NCBI RefSeq assembly: GCF_024746795.1
Contig: NZ_CP080524.1
Span: 1,550,001 to 1,614,000, forward strand
DNA length: 64,000 bases
Source: Mesorhizobium sp. AR10
GTDB taxonomy: Bacteria > Pseudomonadota > Alphaproteobacteria > Rhizobiales > Rhizobiaceae
Direction: 5' to 3'
This document shows, piece by piece, positions 53,305 to 63,283 of the stretch. The notes beneath the pieces were generated by a model that was given only the letters and a program-made list of their open reading frames with translations, made no database searches and was not told where the DNA came from. Both the position numbers and the translations under genes were made by a program. The stretch's first letter is position 1, and every line of letters begins with the position of its first letter.

Positions 53305-55665
53305 CTATGCCGTCTTCGCCACCACCGTCTCACTGAGCCAGGTGCCGATCTTGGTGCCGAGGCGATCGGGCGAAACCGGCTTGGGCAGATAGTCGTCCAT
53401 GCCGGCCTCGATGCATTTGTCGCGGTCGCCCTTCAGCGCGTGCGCGGTGACGCCGATGATCGGTGTATGGCTGCCTGTCGCGGCCTCGATTGCCCGGATG
53501 GCGCGGGTCGCCTCGTAACCGTTCATCTCCGGCATGGAAACATCCATCAGGATCAGCTTGGGCCGCAGCGCCCGGTACATCTCGACCGCCGTGCGGCCGT
53601 TGCCGGCGATGCGGTAGCTCAGGCCGAGACCGTTGAGGATCTGGCCGAAAACCAGCTGGTTCACGTCATTGTCCTCGGCAATGAGGATATCGATCGGACC
53701 GTTCGGCGTGGCAGTGGATTCCGGCGCGACATTTGCCGGCATCGCCGGACCGCGGATGACCGTGAAGGCAGGCGGCGGCGCCGAGGGTGCTGCCTGAGGG
53801 ACGACGGGTTCGCGAACGAACAGTGCCTTGCCGACCTGTGCCTTGCCGACCTGTGCGCGGGCTTTCTGGATGACCGAGATGACGGTGCCGAGCAGGATGG
53901 CCGAGCGTGCCGGCTTGGTCAAATACGCGGCGATACCGAAATCGATGACCATCTTGCCGAAATCGACCTGGTCGACCGAGGTCAGCAACACGACCGGAAT
54001 GGCGGCCAGGCGGCTGTCGGCGGCGATTGCCCTGGCGACATCGGCGCCGTTCATGCCGGGCATCTGGTAATCGAGGATGATACAGTCGACGGCAGCCCCC
54101 AACTGGGTGGCCCGATCGAGGAACGCCAGGCCGACAGCGCCGCTTTCAGCGGCGGCGCAGTCGAAGCTCCAGCTTCTCAACTGCTCGAGCAGGATCTCAC
54201 GGTTGACCGGATTGTCGTCGATGACCAGAACGCGGGCGCCGGTGACGTCGACCGGCACGATTTCGTCGCGGGCGTCCTGTTGATGCGAGGGTACCGGCAC
54301 TGCGAACCAGAAGACGGAGCCGCGGCCGATTTCGCTTTCGACGCCGATCTTGCCGCCCATCAGGTCGACGAGGCGGGCGGCGATGGCGAGGCCGAGGCCG
54401 GTGCCTTCATGGCGGCGCGTCGACGACCCGTCGACCTGCGCGAATTTTTCGAAAACGTTCTGCAGTTTTTCGGCCGGAATGCCGATGCCGGTATCTTCGA
54501 CGCGGACCTTGAGCTGGACCAGGCCATTGACGGCTTCGCCGCCGACGTCGACCAGCACATGGCCCTTTTCGGTGAACTTCACCGCATTGCCGAGCAGGTT
54601 GGTGACGATCTGGCGGAACCGTCCGGCATCTCCGACGACAAAGGCCGGCAGGCGCGGATCGACGCGGACGATCAGTTCGAGGTTTTTTTCGGCAACGCGC
54701 GCCGATACCAGGGTCGCCACGTCCTCGACTGCTTCGGCAAGGCGGAAGGGAGCCGGATCGAGCGTCAGCTGGCCGGCATTGATTTTCGAGAAATCGAGGA
54801 TGTCGTTGATGATGGTCAGCAGCGCGTTGCCGGATTTGACGATGACATCGGTGAAGGTCTTCTGGCGCGAGGTCAGATCGGTCTTGGCGAGCAGTTCGGC
54901 CATACCCAGCACGCCGTTCATCGGCGTGCGGATCTCATGGCTCATATTGGCCAGGAATTCGGATTTGGCGCGGTCGGCGGCCTCGGCCTTGAACAGCGAC
55001 TCTGCGGATTCGGTGAAGGCGCGGCGGATCGCCTTTTCCATCGGCCGGAAAATCCACAGGGCGACAATGGCAAGGACGGCGAACAAAAGGCCGCTCGCCC
55101 ACAACAGCAACCTGTCGCTGGCGGCGTCGGCCAGATGGCGTTCGACGTCCATGGCGGTGCGGGCCCGGATCAGCATCGGCTGGGCAAAAAGATCGTTCTG
55201 GTTGCGGATCTCCCGGTAGCTCCATTCATCGACCTTTTGCGCCACCGACATCAGGTTGAAATTGCGCACCATGTCGCGCGTCGACCAGAACAGATCGCCG
55301 TTGACGGAGGCGGAATCGAGTTCGTTGACGGTCTTGTTCGAGAGGCGCGGCTTTATCGCGGCAATCTCGGCGGTGAGCGTTTCGATCTCGCCGGTCAGGC
55401 GTTCGGAATGGCCGCGTGCCGCGGCGGCGAGACCGTCGCGGGTTTCGGTCCGCCAGGCGGTGCCGGTGGTTTCGGCGAAACTGGTCGCGTTGCGCAGGTC
55501 CCGGCCAAAGGTAACCAGATTGCTGCTAAGCGCATCGATGTCGTGTCGGAAAGAATTCACGCGGTTCAGCGCAAACATGATGGCGGCGGAAGCCAGCGCG
55601 AAAATCAGCAATCCCGAGAGATAGCGTATCCGGATCGAGCGAATGAAGAAAGAATATTCCGGCAT
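53305..55665 (-). CDS. Hybrid sensor histidine kinase with two receiver domains
   Basis: A 786-residue membrane kinase. Helix 1 (~14-32) and helix 2 (~186-206) flank a ~150-residue helical periplasmic sensor. HisKA follows with His243 in [16 protein letters not shown]; HATPase has [17 protein letters not shown] and [13 protein letters not shown]. Receiver 1 has Asp532 ([12 protein letters not shown]) and receiver 2 has Asp708 ([17 protein letters not shown]), each with the later Lys (LTKP, LPKP). There is no C-terminal HPt domain, so a separate phosphotransfer protein is needed. A 15-bp tandem repeat in the linker (53823-53852) encodes KAQVG twice. No cognate regulator is adjacent. Confidence 0.92.
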   Translation of the reverse strand: MPEYSFFIRSIRIRYLSGLLIFALASAAIMFALNRVNSFRHDIDALSSNLVTFGRDLRNATSFAETTGTAWRTETRDGLAAAARGHSERLTGEIETLTAEIAAIKPRLSNKTVNELDSASVNGDLFWSTRDMVRNFNLMSVAQKVDEWSYREIRNQNDLFAQPMLIRARTAMDVERHLADAASDRLLLWASGLLFAVLAIVALWIFRPMEKAIRRAFTESAESLFKAEAADRAKSEFLANMSHEIRTPMNGVLGMAELLAKTDLTSRQKTFTDVIVKSGNALLTIINDILDFSKINAGQLTLDPAPFRLAEAVEDVATLVSARVAEKNLELIVRVDPRLPAFVVGDAGRFRQIVTNLLGNAVKFTEKGHVLVDVGGEAVNGLVQLKVRVEDTGIGIPAEKLQNVFEKFAQVDGSSTRRHEGTGLGLAIAARLVDLMGGKIGVESEIGRGSVFWFAVPVPSHQQDARDEIVPVDVTGARVLVIDDNPVNREILLEQLRSWSFDCAAAESGAVGLAFLDRATQLGAAVDCIILDYQMPGMNGADVARAIAADSRLAAIPVVLLTSVDQVDFGKMVIDFGIAAYLTKPARSAILLGTVISVIQKARAQVGKAQVGKALFVREPVVPQAAPSAPPPAFTVIRGPAMPANVAPESTATPNGPIDILIAEDNDVNQLVFGQILNGLGLSYRIAGNGRTAVEMYRALRPKLILMDVSMPEMNGYEATRAIRAIEAATGSHTPIIGVTAHALKGDRDKCIEAGMDDYLPKPVSPDRLGTKIGTWLSETVVAKTA

Positions 55666-55845
55666 GCGCAACCCCAACACATACGCATCATTTTAATGGC
55701 CGGGATTAGGCTTCATTTGCATTAAAATTTCGTTCGTGCGTGCGGGCCGACCCAGAGAATTGTCCTTTCCTGGAGCTGGGTTGGATAGATCGACAGCAGG
55801 TCTTTTTTGACGCACATTGTCCTGGTGGAACCGGGGGGCGGCCAA

Positions 55846-57570
55846 ATGGGCAGCTTGGTTGGGGATGCCGAGGGCATCCCAAATCGACGGATGCTGCTGC
55901 AGTGGCTGGGTGGTGCAGCAACCGCCGCGATACTGCCCGGCTGCGCATCGTGGCCGCTGCCCCCAGGCCTCTGCGTTGCAGACGGGCGCGGCAACATCAT
56001 CGATGTCCACTGCCATCTCTTCAATGCTTCGGATGTGTCAGTTGAAGGCTTTGTCAGATATGTCGTGCTGGGTGAGCACCGGGAGGAGGTCTTCCCGGAA
56101 CTAAAAGCTGCTCGAGCCGGCGGTATTGTCGATGCGCTGGTTGTGCTGCTGGTTTTGATCCTCAGTGCCAGTGCGATTACCGCGAAGCGAGAAGCCGCCA
56201 ATCTGCGCCGCCGTCAGCCGATGGAAAAGCCCGAAGACTTGGACAACCGCCAGACCGAGGCGGTGGCAGATGCACTGCTGACCCTTGATCAAAGCCAGCG
56301 CGCGCCAAACAAAGTCGTTCAATCGATCGCCGGCGACCAGGCCGACTATCCTGCGCTGCTCGACCAGATCTACGCCGAAGCCGGCCTTATGACGGCCAAG
56401 GCACGGGCCGAGCCGCTTAGCAAAGCTCAAGCGGTTGGGGTGGCCCGAAACCTAAAGGGCAAGGGTTCGAAAATAGCACGTTTTATCGATTTCGCTCGTC
56501 TGCTGCTGGGCAGCCGTGAGGCCATCGCACGGGAATATATCCGGGTCTTCGCAGACAGGCGCTGCGTGCAGATGATCACGCCGAGCTTTCTCGATATGCA
56601 TGGTTGGTTGGGCAAGGCGCCAATCTCGTCCATCGCCGAACAAGTGGATGTCATGGATGCGCTTCAGGTTACCATAGCGCGGTCTAGCGATGTGCACATG
56701 CACAGCATGGTGGGCTTCGATCCGCGCCGCTCAGCAGAAGACCGCAACGTGTTGAAGCTGGTCAAGCACGCTATCAACGACTGCGGCTTCGTCGGCGTCA
56801 AACTCTATCCGCCAATGGGATTTCAGCCCATTGAGAACGGCGAACTCAAGGTTCCGGAAGAGCCAAAAGGCGCAAGCGGCAAGCACATTGAACGCGCGCT
56901 TATGGAACTATACGATTGGTGCGCGGCCGAAGATGTGCCGATCATCGCGCATGCCGAAAACAGCCTTGGTTCACTTTGCGGCTATGGGCATCGTGCAAGC
57001 CCCGAGTGGTGGCGGAAAGTGCTTGCTAACCCGAAGTATACTCGCCTTCGGATCAATCTTGCGCATTTCGGCGGCTTCGACGAGGCACTCGACATTGGGG
57101 ACAACGCGCCTCAAGGACTAAGATGCGAGAAAGATAAATACTCAGGCGCCGTATGGGAGGACATTATCGGCGAGACTATCAGGAACGACGGTCGTGAATT
57201 CCTGTTCGCCGATTTGGGCTATCTGAGCGAACTGACTATCCCGGATAGCCAAGAAGAAGAGCGCCCTGAAATCCGCCGCCGTTTGGAAGCGTTCCGCATT
57301 GCCTACGATCCGGACGTGCGCCACCTCATGTACGGCACCGACTGGACCATGATCGCCAAGGAACTCGACAACAACAACTATCTCGCAAATCTCGACGCCC
57401 AACTTCGTCTCGCCGGCTTCACGCCGGACCAGTTGCAGAATATCTACTGGCGCAACGCCGTTCGGTATCTAGGCTTGGGTCGTGGAGAAAAGACCCGCGG
57501 CCGGTTGCAGCGCTACTGCGCCAAGCGACAACTCCCTGACGCGTGGCTGATGGCCTTCGATGCAGTTTGA
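55846..57570 (+). CDS. Exported amidohydrolase-family protein with internal membrane segment
   Basis: A 574-residue protein. The N-terminus NRRMLLQWLGGAATAAILPG followed by CAS looks like a combined twin-arginine signal and lipobox (Cys33). Metal-binding HxH is H55/H57 in IIDVHCHLFNASD. A hydrophobic helix (94-112, IVDALVVLLVLILSASAIT) and a long helical insertion interrupt the barrel. The fold resumes with MITPSFLDMHGW, His369 in IIAHAENSLG, LAHFGGFDEAL and Asp499 in YGTDW, the expected set for an amidohydrolase_2 TIM barrel. The ATG at 55846 is used; the frame opens at a TTG at 55807. The gene is less GC-rich than its neighbours. Substrate unknown. Confidence 0.78.
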   Translation: MGSLVGDAEGIPNRRMLLQWLGGAATAAILPGCASWPLPPGLCVADGRGNIIDVHCHLFNASDVSVEGFVRYVVLGEHREEVFPELKAARAGGIVDALVVLLVLILSASAITAKREAANLRRRQPMEKPEDLDNRQTEAVADALLTLDQSQRAPNKVVQSIAGDQADYPALLDQIYAEAGLMTAKARAEPLSKAQAVGVARNLKGKGSKIARFIDFARLLLGSREAIAREYIRVFADRRCVQMITPSFLDMHGWLGKAPISSIAEQVDVMDALQVTIARSSDVHMHSMVGFDPRRSAEDRNVLKLVKHAINDCGFVGVKLYPPMGFQPIENGELKVPEEPKGASGKHIERALMELYDWCAAEDVPIIAHAENSLGSLCGYGHRASPEWWRKVLANPKYTRLRINLAHFGGFDEALDIGDNAPQGLRCEKDKYSGAVWEDIIGETIRNDGREFLFADLGYLSELTIPDSQEEERPEIRRRLEAFRIAYDPDVRHLMYGTDWTMIAKELDNNNYLANLDAQLRLAGFTPDQLQNIYWRNAVRYLGLGRGEKTRGRLQRYCAKRQLPDAWLMAFDAV

Positions 57571-57677
57571 GTGGCTCTACTCCTGAGCTCGACCCTTTGA
57601 ACGAGTGTGACTCCAAGCAAGGCAGGGCAAAGCGGACAAATTCCGAAAACGGTTTCGGGCATCCAATTGGCCGCACG

Positions 57678-58595
57678 TCAGTTGTTGCGGGCGGCCACGA
57701 ATTTTGCCGCGGCTTTCAGAAGCACCGCCTGTTCGCCATAGGGTTCGAGCAGCGCATGGGCCTGGTCGACGAGGCCGTGAAGCTGCTGCCGCGCCCAGTT
57801 CGCGCCGTGCAGCGCCACCAGCGTCGCCTTGCCGGCGGCGGCGTCCTTGCCGGTCGCCTTGCCCATCTGGCTGATATCGGCCGTCAGATCGAGCAGGTCG
57901 TCGGCAAGCTGGAAGGCAAGTCCGATCGCCGAGCCGAATTCAGCCAGCCTGTCACGGTCTTGCGGTGCTGCGCCGGCGACGATGGCGCCCGCCTCGCAGG
58001 CGAAGCGGATCAGCGCGCCGGTCTTCATCGCTTGAAGCCGGATGATGCCGGCCTCGTCCGGCCGGTTGCGCTCGGCTTCGAGGTCGAGTGTCTGACCGCC
58101 GACCATGCCGCCGGCGCCGGCGGCGCGGGTGAGCGCCAGCACCAGGGCTGCCCTGCGCTCTGCCGGCAGGGCCGTCGCCTCGTCGGCGAGGATATCAAAA
58201 GCAAGGGTCAGCAAGGCGTCGCCGGCAAGGATCGCGGTGGCCTCGTCGAAAGCCTTGTGCACGGTTGGCTGGCCGCGGCGCAGATCGTCATCGTCCATGG
58301 CCGGCAGATCGTCATGGATCAGCGAATAGCAATGCACGCATTCGAGCGCTGCCGCCACGCGCAGTGCCGCCTCGCCATCGGCGGAGAACAGTGCCGCACT
58401 TTCCATGACCAGGAAGGGGCGCAGGCGCTTGCCGCCGTTCAGCACACCGTGGCGCATTGCCGCCATCAGGCGCTCCGGCCGGGCGATTTCGCCTGAAAGC
58501 GTTCGCCCGTCGAGAAGCCGCCGCAGCAGCGCCTCGAGCGGAGCCGCCCGCGCGCCAAGCGCCAATTCGAACGCCATTTGATCGTCTTTCGTCAT
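57678..58595 (-). CDS. ispA: Polyprenyl synthetase, farnesyl diphosphate synthase type
   Basis: A 305-residue prenyltransferase expected to condense IPP with DMAPP/GPP to farnesyl diphosphate. The first Asp-rich motif is in [18 protein letters not shown], with the insertion typical of bacterial IspA, and the second is [23 protein letters not shown] gives the IPP-binding Lys/Arg. Start MTKDDQM at 58595; an internal Met at 58577 is possible. It is convergent with the amidohydrolase and divergent from mtgA. It works downstream of IspG in isoprenoid supply. Confidence 0.9.
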   Translation of the reverse strand: MTKDDQMAFELALGARAAPLEALLRRLLDGRTLSGEIARPERLMAAMRHGVLNGGKRLRPFLVMESAALFSADGEAALRVAAALECVHCYSLIHDDLPAMDDDDLRRGQPTVHKAFDEATAILAGDALLTLAFDILADEATALPAERRAALVLALTRAAGAGGMVGGQTLDLEAERNRPDEAGIIRLQAMKTGALIRFACEAGAIVAGAAPQDRDRLAEFGSAIGLAFQLADDLLDLTADISQMGKATGKDAAAGKATLVALHGANWARQQLHGLVDQAHALLEPYGEQAVLLKAAAKFVAARNN

Positions 58596-58725
58596 GGCCG
58601 GGACCGGTAGCCGACACTCAGACGTTGCGCAAGAAGCCAAGCGCCATTATGCCGGAGCGGGGAATAAGCGCGAGTGGGGCGGCTTGGCGGAACCGATCGT
58701 CGATCACGAAACCGAAGGGCTGGAT

Positions 58726-59436
58726 ATGGCGGCGAGACCGAAAGGCGGCAACCGCATCGGTCTCAAACGCTGGGTCCGGCGCGGCATCACTATCGCCGCC
58801 GTGCTCGCGCTGATACCGGCGGTACTGACGGTCCTGTATATGCCGTTCTTCGTGCATCCGGTTTCGACATTGATGCTGAAGGATCTGGCGACGTTTTCCG
58901 GCTATGACCGGCGCTGGGTTTCGATCGACGACGTGTCGCCCGTGTTGGCATATTCGGTGATCATGTCCGAGGACGGCCAGTTCTGTTCCCATCGCGGCGT
59001 CGATCTTGGAGAATTGCGCGGCGTCGTCGATGACGCGATCGCCGGCGAAGCGACGCGCGGCGCCTCGACCATCACCATGCAGACCGTGAAGAACCTTTAT
59101 CTCTGGTCGCGGCCGCTTGGCACGGTCCGCAAGGTCGTCGAACTGCCGCTGGCCGTCTATTTCGACGCGGTGCTGTCGAAACGGCGGATCATGGAAATCT
59201 ATCTCAACATCGCCGAATGGGGCCCGGGCATCTATGGCATCGAGGCCGCCGCCCAGCATCATTTCGGCGTTTCGGCAAAACAGCTGTCGCGACGGCAGGC
59301 GGCGCTGCTGGCCGTCACCTTGCCAAACCCGATCACACGCAACCCGGCCAAGCCCGGCCCAGGGCTGCGGCGGCTGGCCGCCCTGATCGAGCGGCGCGCC
59401 GGCAGGTCCGGCGCCTATGTCGGCTGCCTTCAGTAG
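58726..59436 (+). CDS. mtgA: Monofunctional biosynthetic peptidoglycan transglycosylase
   Basis: A 236-residue GT51 glycosyltransferase that polymerises lipid II glycan strands. A single N-terminal membrane helix ([19 protein letters not shown]) is followed by the family motifs [16 protein letters not shown] (catalytic Glu), [41 protein letters not shown] and [19 protein letters not shown] at 58714-58718 supports the ATG at 58726; the frame is open to 58594 but overlaps the ispA start region. Confidence 0.94.
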   Translation: MAARPKGGNRIGLKRWVRRGITIAAVLALIPAVLTVLYMPFFVHPVSTLMLKDLATFSGYDRRWVSIDDVSPVLAYSVIMSEDGQFCSHRGVDLGELRGVVDDAIAGEATRGASTITMQTVKNLYLWSRPLGTVRKVVELPLAVYFDAVLSKRRIMEIYLNIAEWGPGIYGIEAAAQHHFGVSAKQLSRRQAALLAVTLPNPITRNPAKPGPGLRRLAALIERRAGRSGAYVGCLQ

Positions 59437-59586
59437 CCCCAGCCGGCTTCAAAAAAATTCACTGCAGTGCTGGCCAAAACGGCATCAGGCGTGTATAGGC
59501 ACCCGACTTTCTCAGATTCCGGCCCCTGACACGGCCCTTTCACGAGGGCGGGCGGGGCTTTTTTGACCATGTAGTGGAGCATATCC

Positions 59587-59769
59587 ATGGCCGTACCGAA
59601 ACGAAAAACCTCTCCGTCCAAGCGCGGCATGCGCCGCTCGGCCGACGCGCTCAAGGCCCCGACCTATGTCGAGGACAAGAATTCCGGCGAAATGCGCCGT
59701 CCGCACCATATCGACCTGAAGACCGGCATGTATCGTGGCCGCCAGGTTCTGGAGCCGAAGGAAAGCTGA
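59587..59769 (+). CDS. rpmF: 50S ribosomal protein L32
   Basis: A 60-residue basic ribosomal protein: [20 protein letters not shown], then [20 protein letters not shown] and [20 protein letters not shown]. It lacks the zinc-binding Cys of some L32 forms, as usual in alphaproteobacteria. GGAG lies seven bases before the ATG, and a strong terminator follows. Confidence 0.97.
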   Translation: MAVPKRKTSPSKRGMRRSADALKAPTYVEDKNSGEMRRPHHIDLKTGMYRGRQVLEPKES

Positions 59770-60100
59770 GACCAGCTTTCGACGGTTGTGATTGCCAAAA
59801 AGACCGGCCTTTGGCCGGTCTTTTTGCGTTTGGCGTCCATCTTCGGGTCGCGCAGCCCCATGCGGGCGGCTGCAGCCAATTCTCATGCGCGGTACTAGAG
59901 TCCATAGGCCGCAACACCGCGCCGCGCCCCCCGCTCCTATGCCAAAGACCAAACGCCGGTGGCGATATTCACCTCGGTCGCGGTGCTGTATTGGGTCTGA
60001 ATGCCTTGCCGGCACGATCTCGGCGCGGCTGAGGCACACGGCCGCATCCTGATCTTTGGTGCGGCGGATGACCACAAAGGCCTGACGACAGAGGGACCGT
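59770..60100. other. Interval between rpmF and the agmatinase-family gene
   Basis: 331 bases. Apart from the rpmF terminator (59797-59825), I see no gene, repeat or recognisable RNA. The stretch 59830-60090 must hold the promoter of the downstream enzyme; no regulator lies nearby. Confidence 0.4.
59797..59825 (+). terminator. Rho-independent terminator of rpmF
   Basis: AAAAAGACCGGCC-TTT-GGCCGGTCTTTTT, thirteen perfect pairs with a three-base loop and T-run, 27 bases after the rpmF stop. Confidence 0.95.
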
Positions 60101-61054
60101 ATGACCAAACTCACTACCGCGCCGCGCGATGTCTTCCAGACATTCATGAACTTTCCGCTGGTCGAGGACCTCGATACGCTGAAGGCCGACGTCGCCATCA
60201 TCGGAATGCCCTACGGCGATCCCTATACGATCGACGAGCTGATCAACGACCAGACCAATGCGCCGACCGCTGTGCGGCGCGCCTCGCCGCGCATCAGCCT
60301 GGGGCTCGACCGCTATGATTTCGACATTGGCGGCACTGTGTTCGACGGCCAGGACATCAGCGTGGTCGACGTTGGCGACATTGCCGGCAACGCCGCCGAC
60401 CATGTCGGGCACTACAAGCGGGCCGAAGCAGCGATCCGCAAGATCCGTGCAGCTGGAGCGCTGCCGATCACCATCGGCGGTGACCACGGCATTCCGATTC
60501 CGATTTTCCGGGCTCTCGACGGCGAAGGACCGATCACGCTGGTGCAACTCGACGCCCATCTCGACTGGCGCGACAACGTCAACGGCGTAAGGGAGGGGTA
60601 CTCCAGTACCATCCGCCGGGCCTCCGAAATGGCGCATATCGACAAGATCTTTCAGCTCGGCATTCGGGGCCAGGGCAGTGCACGCATGGAAGAAGTCGAA
60701 GCGGCGCGCGCATACGGGTCCAACATCATCACCGCCAATGAATGGCAGGATATCGGCACCGCGGCGCTGCTCAAGCGCATCCCGGATAGCGGCCGCTACT
60801 ATCTCACCATCGACGCTGACGGCCTGGATCCGGCTGTGATGCCGGCGGTCGAGGGACCGTCGCCTGGCGGCGTCAGCTACCGGCAGACGATCGAACTGAT
60901 CAAAGGGCTGTTCGCCAAGGGACGCGTCGTCGGCGTGGACATCGTCGAGATCGCGCCTGCCCGCGACATCAACGAGATCACCTCGATAACCGCCGGCAAC
61001 ATCATCCTCAACGTCATTGGTGCCGCCGTACGCGCCGGCCAGTTCAAACGCTGA
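60101..61054 (+). CDS. Agmatinase/arginase-family (ureohydrolase) enzyme
   Basis: A 317-residue dimanganese ureohydrolase. The metal-binding motifs are complete: GGDHGIPIP, LDAHLDWRDN and the DADGLDPAVMP box (normally DxDxxDP), followed by EGPSPGGVSYRQTIELI and a late Glu in VGVDIVEIAP. Agmatinases split agmatine to putrescine and urea, but the family also includes guanidinobutyrase, guanidinopropionase and formiminoglutamase. The sequence alone does not decide, so the symbol speB is withheld. GAGGGA precedes the ATG. No arginine decarboxylase gene is nearby. Confidence 0.87.
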   Translation: MTKLTTAPRDVFQTFMNFPLVEDLDTLKADVAIIGMPYGDPYTIDELINDQTNAPTAVRRASPRISLGLDRYDFDIGGTVFDGQDISVVDVGDIAGNAADHVGHYKRAEAAIRKIRAAGALPITIGGDHGIPIPIFRALDGEGPITLVQLDAHLDWRDNVNGVREGYSSTIRRASEMAHIDKIFQLGIRGQGSARMEEVEAARAYGSNIITANEWQDIGTAALLKRIPDSGRYYLTIDADGLDPAVMPAVEGPSPGGVSYRQTIELIKGLFAKGRVVGVDIVEIAPARDINEITSITAGNIILNVIGAAVRAGQFKR

Positions 61055-61220
61055 GCCCTGGCTTGTTGGACGTCAGGCTTATTGGATGTCAGCTGGGCAA
61101 TTCCGGCTGACGTCGTTGTTTCGCGCGGTTTTTTTCCGTGTTTGCGGTTGCGTACGAAAATTCTTGACGGCGGGCGCCGGGCGCATACTAGAGAAAGGCT
61201 GTCCAACCCGGAGCCGTCAT

Positions 61221-61622
61221 ATGTTCGGTGCCATTCCGCTGCTGATCGTGCCTTTCGTGCTCTACAACCTCGGACTTCTGGGAATATTCGGCGGCGGCGA
61301 CGATCCGTGGGCGAGCGAAGTCTTCTCGTTCAGGATGATGTCGGGCGGGGTGTTCTCGATGACGCAGGGCGACCTGATGGTGCTGATCGGGCTGATCTTC
61401 CTCTTCGTCGAAATGGTGAAGTCGGTGCGCACGACAAACGCGTCGATCATGGACCATCTGCTGTCGACCCTGGTCTTCGTGGCGTTCCTGGTTGAGTTCC
61501 TGCTGGTGAAAGGTGCGACGCACTCCGTTTTCTTCACGCTGATGCTCATCGCCCTGTTCGACGTCCTGGCCGGCTTCTCCGTGTCGATGCGGTCGGCCAG
61601 CAGGGACATCAATGTGAACTGA
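61221..61622 (+). CDS. Small multi-pass membrane protein of unknown function
   Basis: A 133-residue protein with about four hydrophobic segments: IPLLIVPFVLYNLGLLGIFG, then DLMVLIGLIFLFVEMVKSV, then HLLSTLVFVAFLVEFLLV and HSVFFTLMLIALFDVLAGFS. The loop between the first two (GGGDDPWASEVFSFRMMSGG) is polar. I do not recognise the family with certainty. GGAG lies seven bases before the ATG at 61221; the frame is open upstream into the agmatinase gene. Copy 2 of the ~135-bp repeat starts five bases after its stop. Confidence 0.75.
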   Translation: MFGAIPLLIVPFVLYNLGLLGIFGGGDDPWASEVFSFRMMSGGVFSMTQGDLMVLIGLIFLFVEMVKSVRTTNASIMDHLLSTLVFVAFLVEFLLVKGATHSVFFTLMLIALFDVLAGFSVSMRSASRDINVN

Positions 61623-61626
61623 GGGT

Positions 61627-61761
61627 ATGCTGATATTCAGGTGATGCCGGCCTGCGAATGCCGGCTTCCTGCGCTTCCGGTACTCACGTACCGAAAAGTA
61701 CGCTCCGTTCCGGTTCTCGGAATCCGCCATTCTCGGCTCGGCCTGACCTGAATCTCAGCAC
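61627..61761. repeat. ~135-bp intergenic palindromic repeat, copy 2
   Basis: Runs from ATGCTGATATTCAGGT to ACCTGAATCTCAGCAC and matches copy 1 (39152-39285) throughout, including GCGCTTCCGGTACTCACGTA, AAAAGTACGCTCCG and CCGGTTCTCGG. The inner CACGTACCGAAAAGTACG can itself fold. It lies between convergent genes (membrane protein and GlcG-like), the same kind of intergenic position as copy 1. Confidence 0.8.
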
Positions 61762-61788
61762 ACACCCTAGGCCGGTGCCGAGTAGCGG

Positions 61789-62220
61789 TCAGCCGGGGTC
61801 TGCCGTGAAACCGGCCGCCTCGATGCCGGCGATGGCCGCGGCCTCGTCATTGTCCGAGGTGTCGCCGGAAATGCCGACGGCGCCGATAACTGCACCTGAT
61901 TTGTCGCGGATCAGCACGCCGCCGACGACCGGCAGGACGCGTCCGCCGGACACGTCGGAGATGCCGGCGACCAGATGCGGGCGTTCCTTGGCGAAAGCCT
62001 CGACGCGGCGCGAGCCCATGCCGATGGCGAGCGCGCCATAGGCCTTGCCGGCCGACATTTGCGGACGCAGGAACGAGGCGCCGTCCTGACGCTGGAAAGC
62101 GACCAGATGGGCGCCGGCATCGAGCACGGAGACGCCCAGCGGCTTGAGTTTGAGCTCGGCACCTTTGGCGAAGGCGGCGTCGATGATCTCAATGGCTTTG
62201 TCTAGCGTCAGTGCGGTCAT
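61789..62220 (-). CDS. GlcG/HbpS (DUF336) family protein
   Basis: A 143-residue protein of the GlcG/heme-binding HbpS fold. The conserved stretches are LDKAIEIIDAAFAKGAELKL, VSVLDAGAHLVAFQRQDGAS, the KAYGALAIGMGSR helix and LPVVGGVLIRDKSGAVIGAV followed by GISGDTSDNDE. Members bind heme or cofactors or accompany glycolate and propanediol use; the role here is unknown. GGAG precedes the ATG. No glc or pdu genes are adjacent. Confidence 0.87.
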   Translation of the reverse strand: MTALTLDKAIEIIDAAFAKGAELKLKPLGVSVLDAGAHLVAFQRQDGASFLRPQMSAGKAYGALAIGMGSRRVEAFAKERPHLVAGISDVSGGRVLPVVGGVLIRDKSGAVIGAVGISGDTSDNDEAAAIAGIEAAGFTADPG

Positions 62221-62421
62221 GGGGAGTCTCCTGTTGAAACACGTGATTCATTGACCGGGAGCGGGAGATATAAAATCCCGGTTACGGTTGAAATTGCTTC
62301 GCGTGAAGGGGCGAGGTGGAAGGTGGTGACATGGTCCGGATCGTGCCGTTGGCAGGCACCATCCTGATATGGCGTTGCCGCGTTGCCGCTTCCAGATCTG
62401 CTGCTGCTGACGGAGCCCTGC

Positions 62422-62730
62422 TTAAGCGATTTTTTTCTTGGCGCGCGCCGGCTTCTTCACCGGGGCCGCAGGCGCATTGGCGAGGTCTTCCGCTTCCTTG
62501 GCGAGGCGCAGCGCCCTCAGCTTGTTGGTCTTGGCCTGGCGGGCGTCGCTCTCGGCGACATATTCCGCCATCGCCTTCTGGCGGACGGTGGCTGCTTCTT
62601 CCTGCTTCTTGAAACGCGAATCGGCCCGCGCGCGGGCAGTATCCTTAGAGTTCTCAACCAAGAGCGTTTTCCAATCCCGTAAATTATGATTTTCAGCCAC
62701 TTGATAGCAGAGCCGACCTGCAAATGGCAA
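62422..62730 (-). CDS. Small basic coiled-coil protein of unknown function
   Basis: A predicted protein of up to 102 residues. From about residue 25 it is a long charged helix rich in Ala, Arg, Lys and Glu (ARARADSRFKKQEEAATVRQ, then KTNKLRALRLAKEAEDLANA), ending in a Lys/Ala/Pro tail (PVKKPARAKKKIA) that looks nucleic-acid-binding. I do not recognise the family. The start is unsure: ATG 62730, GTG 62700, or TTG 62661 giving MVENSKDTARARAD; none has a good ribosome site. It lies ten bases after the HxlR stop on the same strand. Confidence 0.6.
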   Translation of the reverse strand: MPFAGRLCYQVAENHNLRDWKTLLVENSKDTARARADSRFKKQEEAATVRQKAMAEYVAESDARQAKTNKLRALRLAKEAEDLANAPAAPVKKPARAKKKIA

Positions 62731-62740
62731 AATAAGTTGC

Positions 62741-63268
62741 TCAGGAGGCCGGGTCGCGGCCGGCGCTCAGCGCCTTGCGGGCGACCACCGCCTCGAATCC
62801 GGCCTGCAAGGTGGCACGAACGGAGGTGCCCGCCGAAGCGTCGGCAGGTGTCCCCAGATGCTCGTGGCGCAGTTCGTCCATGAACCGCTCCCACATCGGC
62901 GGGCCGCCCTTTTCCAGAAGCTCGGCGCGGATCGAGAGTTCCTCGCTTGTGGGCAGCCAGACGCGGCCCCAGGCTCCGAGATGCGCCAGGATCGGCACCA
63001 GCGTGATGGCCATGTCGGTCAGGCTGTAGATCGCCTTCTGCTTGTGGCTGGGATCGTCGGCCTTGGTCAGCATACCGAGCTCCATCAGCCGCTTCAGCCG
63101 GTCGGCGAGGATGTTGGAGGCGATGCCTTCGATCGAACCGTTGAGCAGTTCGCGAAAATGGCGTTTGCCGCCGAAGATCATGTCGCGAAGGATGATCAGG
63201 CTCCAGCGATCGCCAAACACCTCCAGTGAGAGATTGATCGGGCATCCGGACCGGCGATCGATGTTCAT
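62741..63268 (-). CDS. HxlR-family transcriptional regulator
   Basis: A 175-residue MarR-like winged-helix protein of the HxlR type: GCPINLSLEVFGDRWSLIIL, then RDMIFGGKRHFRELLNGSIEGIASNILADRLKRLMELGML. The single Cys of the N-terminal GCP is the redox- or effector-sensing residue in several HxlR proteins. The C-terminal extension is longer than in minimal HxlR members. AGGAG fixes the ATG at 63268; the longer frame to 63427 is rejected. It is divergent from an alpha/beta hydrolase, with paired palindromes between them. Confidence 0.9.
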   Translation of the reverse strand: MNIDRRSGCPINLSLEVFGDRWSLIILRDMIFGGKRHFRELLNGSIEGIASNILADRLKRLMELGMLTKADDPSHKQKAIYSLTDMAITLVPILAHLGAWGRVWLPTSEELSIRAELLEKGGPPMWERFMDELRHEHLGTPADASAGTSVRATLQAGFEAVVARKALSAGRDPAS

Positions 63269-63283
63269 CCGACTCTCCTGAAA

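Noticed and set aside
53440..55725. 761-codon open frame on the plus strand opposite the hybrid kinase
   Set aside because: Low-complexity composition, no motif, and the opposite strand encodes a full kinase with all catalytic residues.
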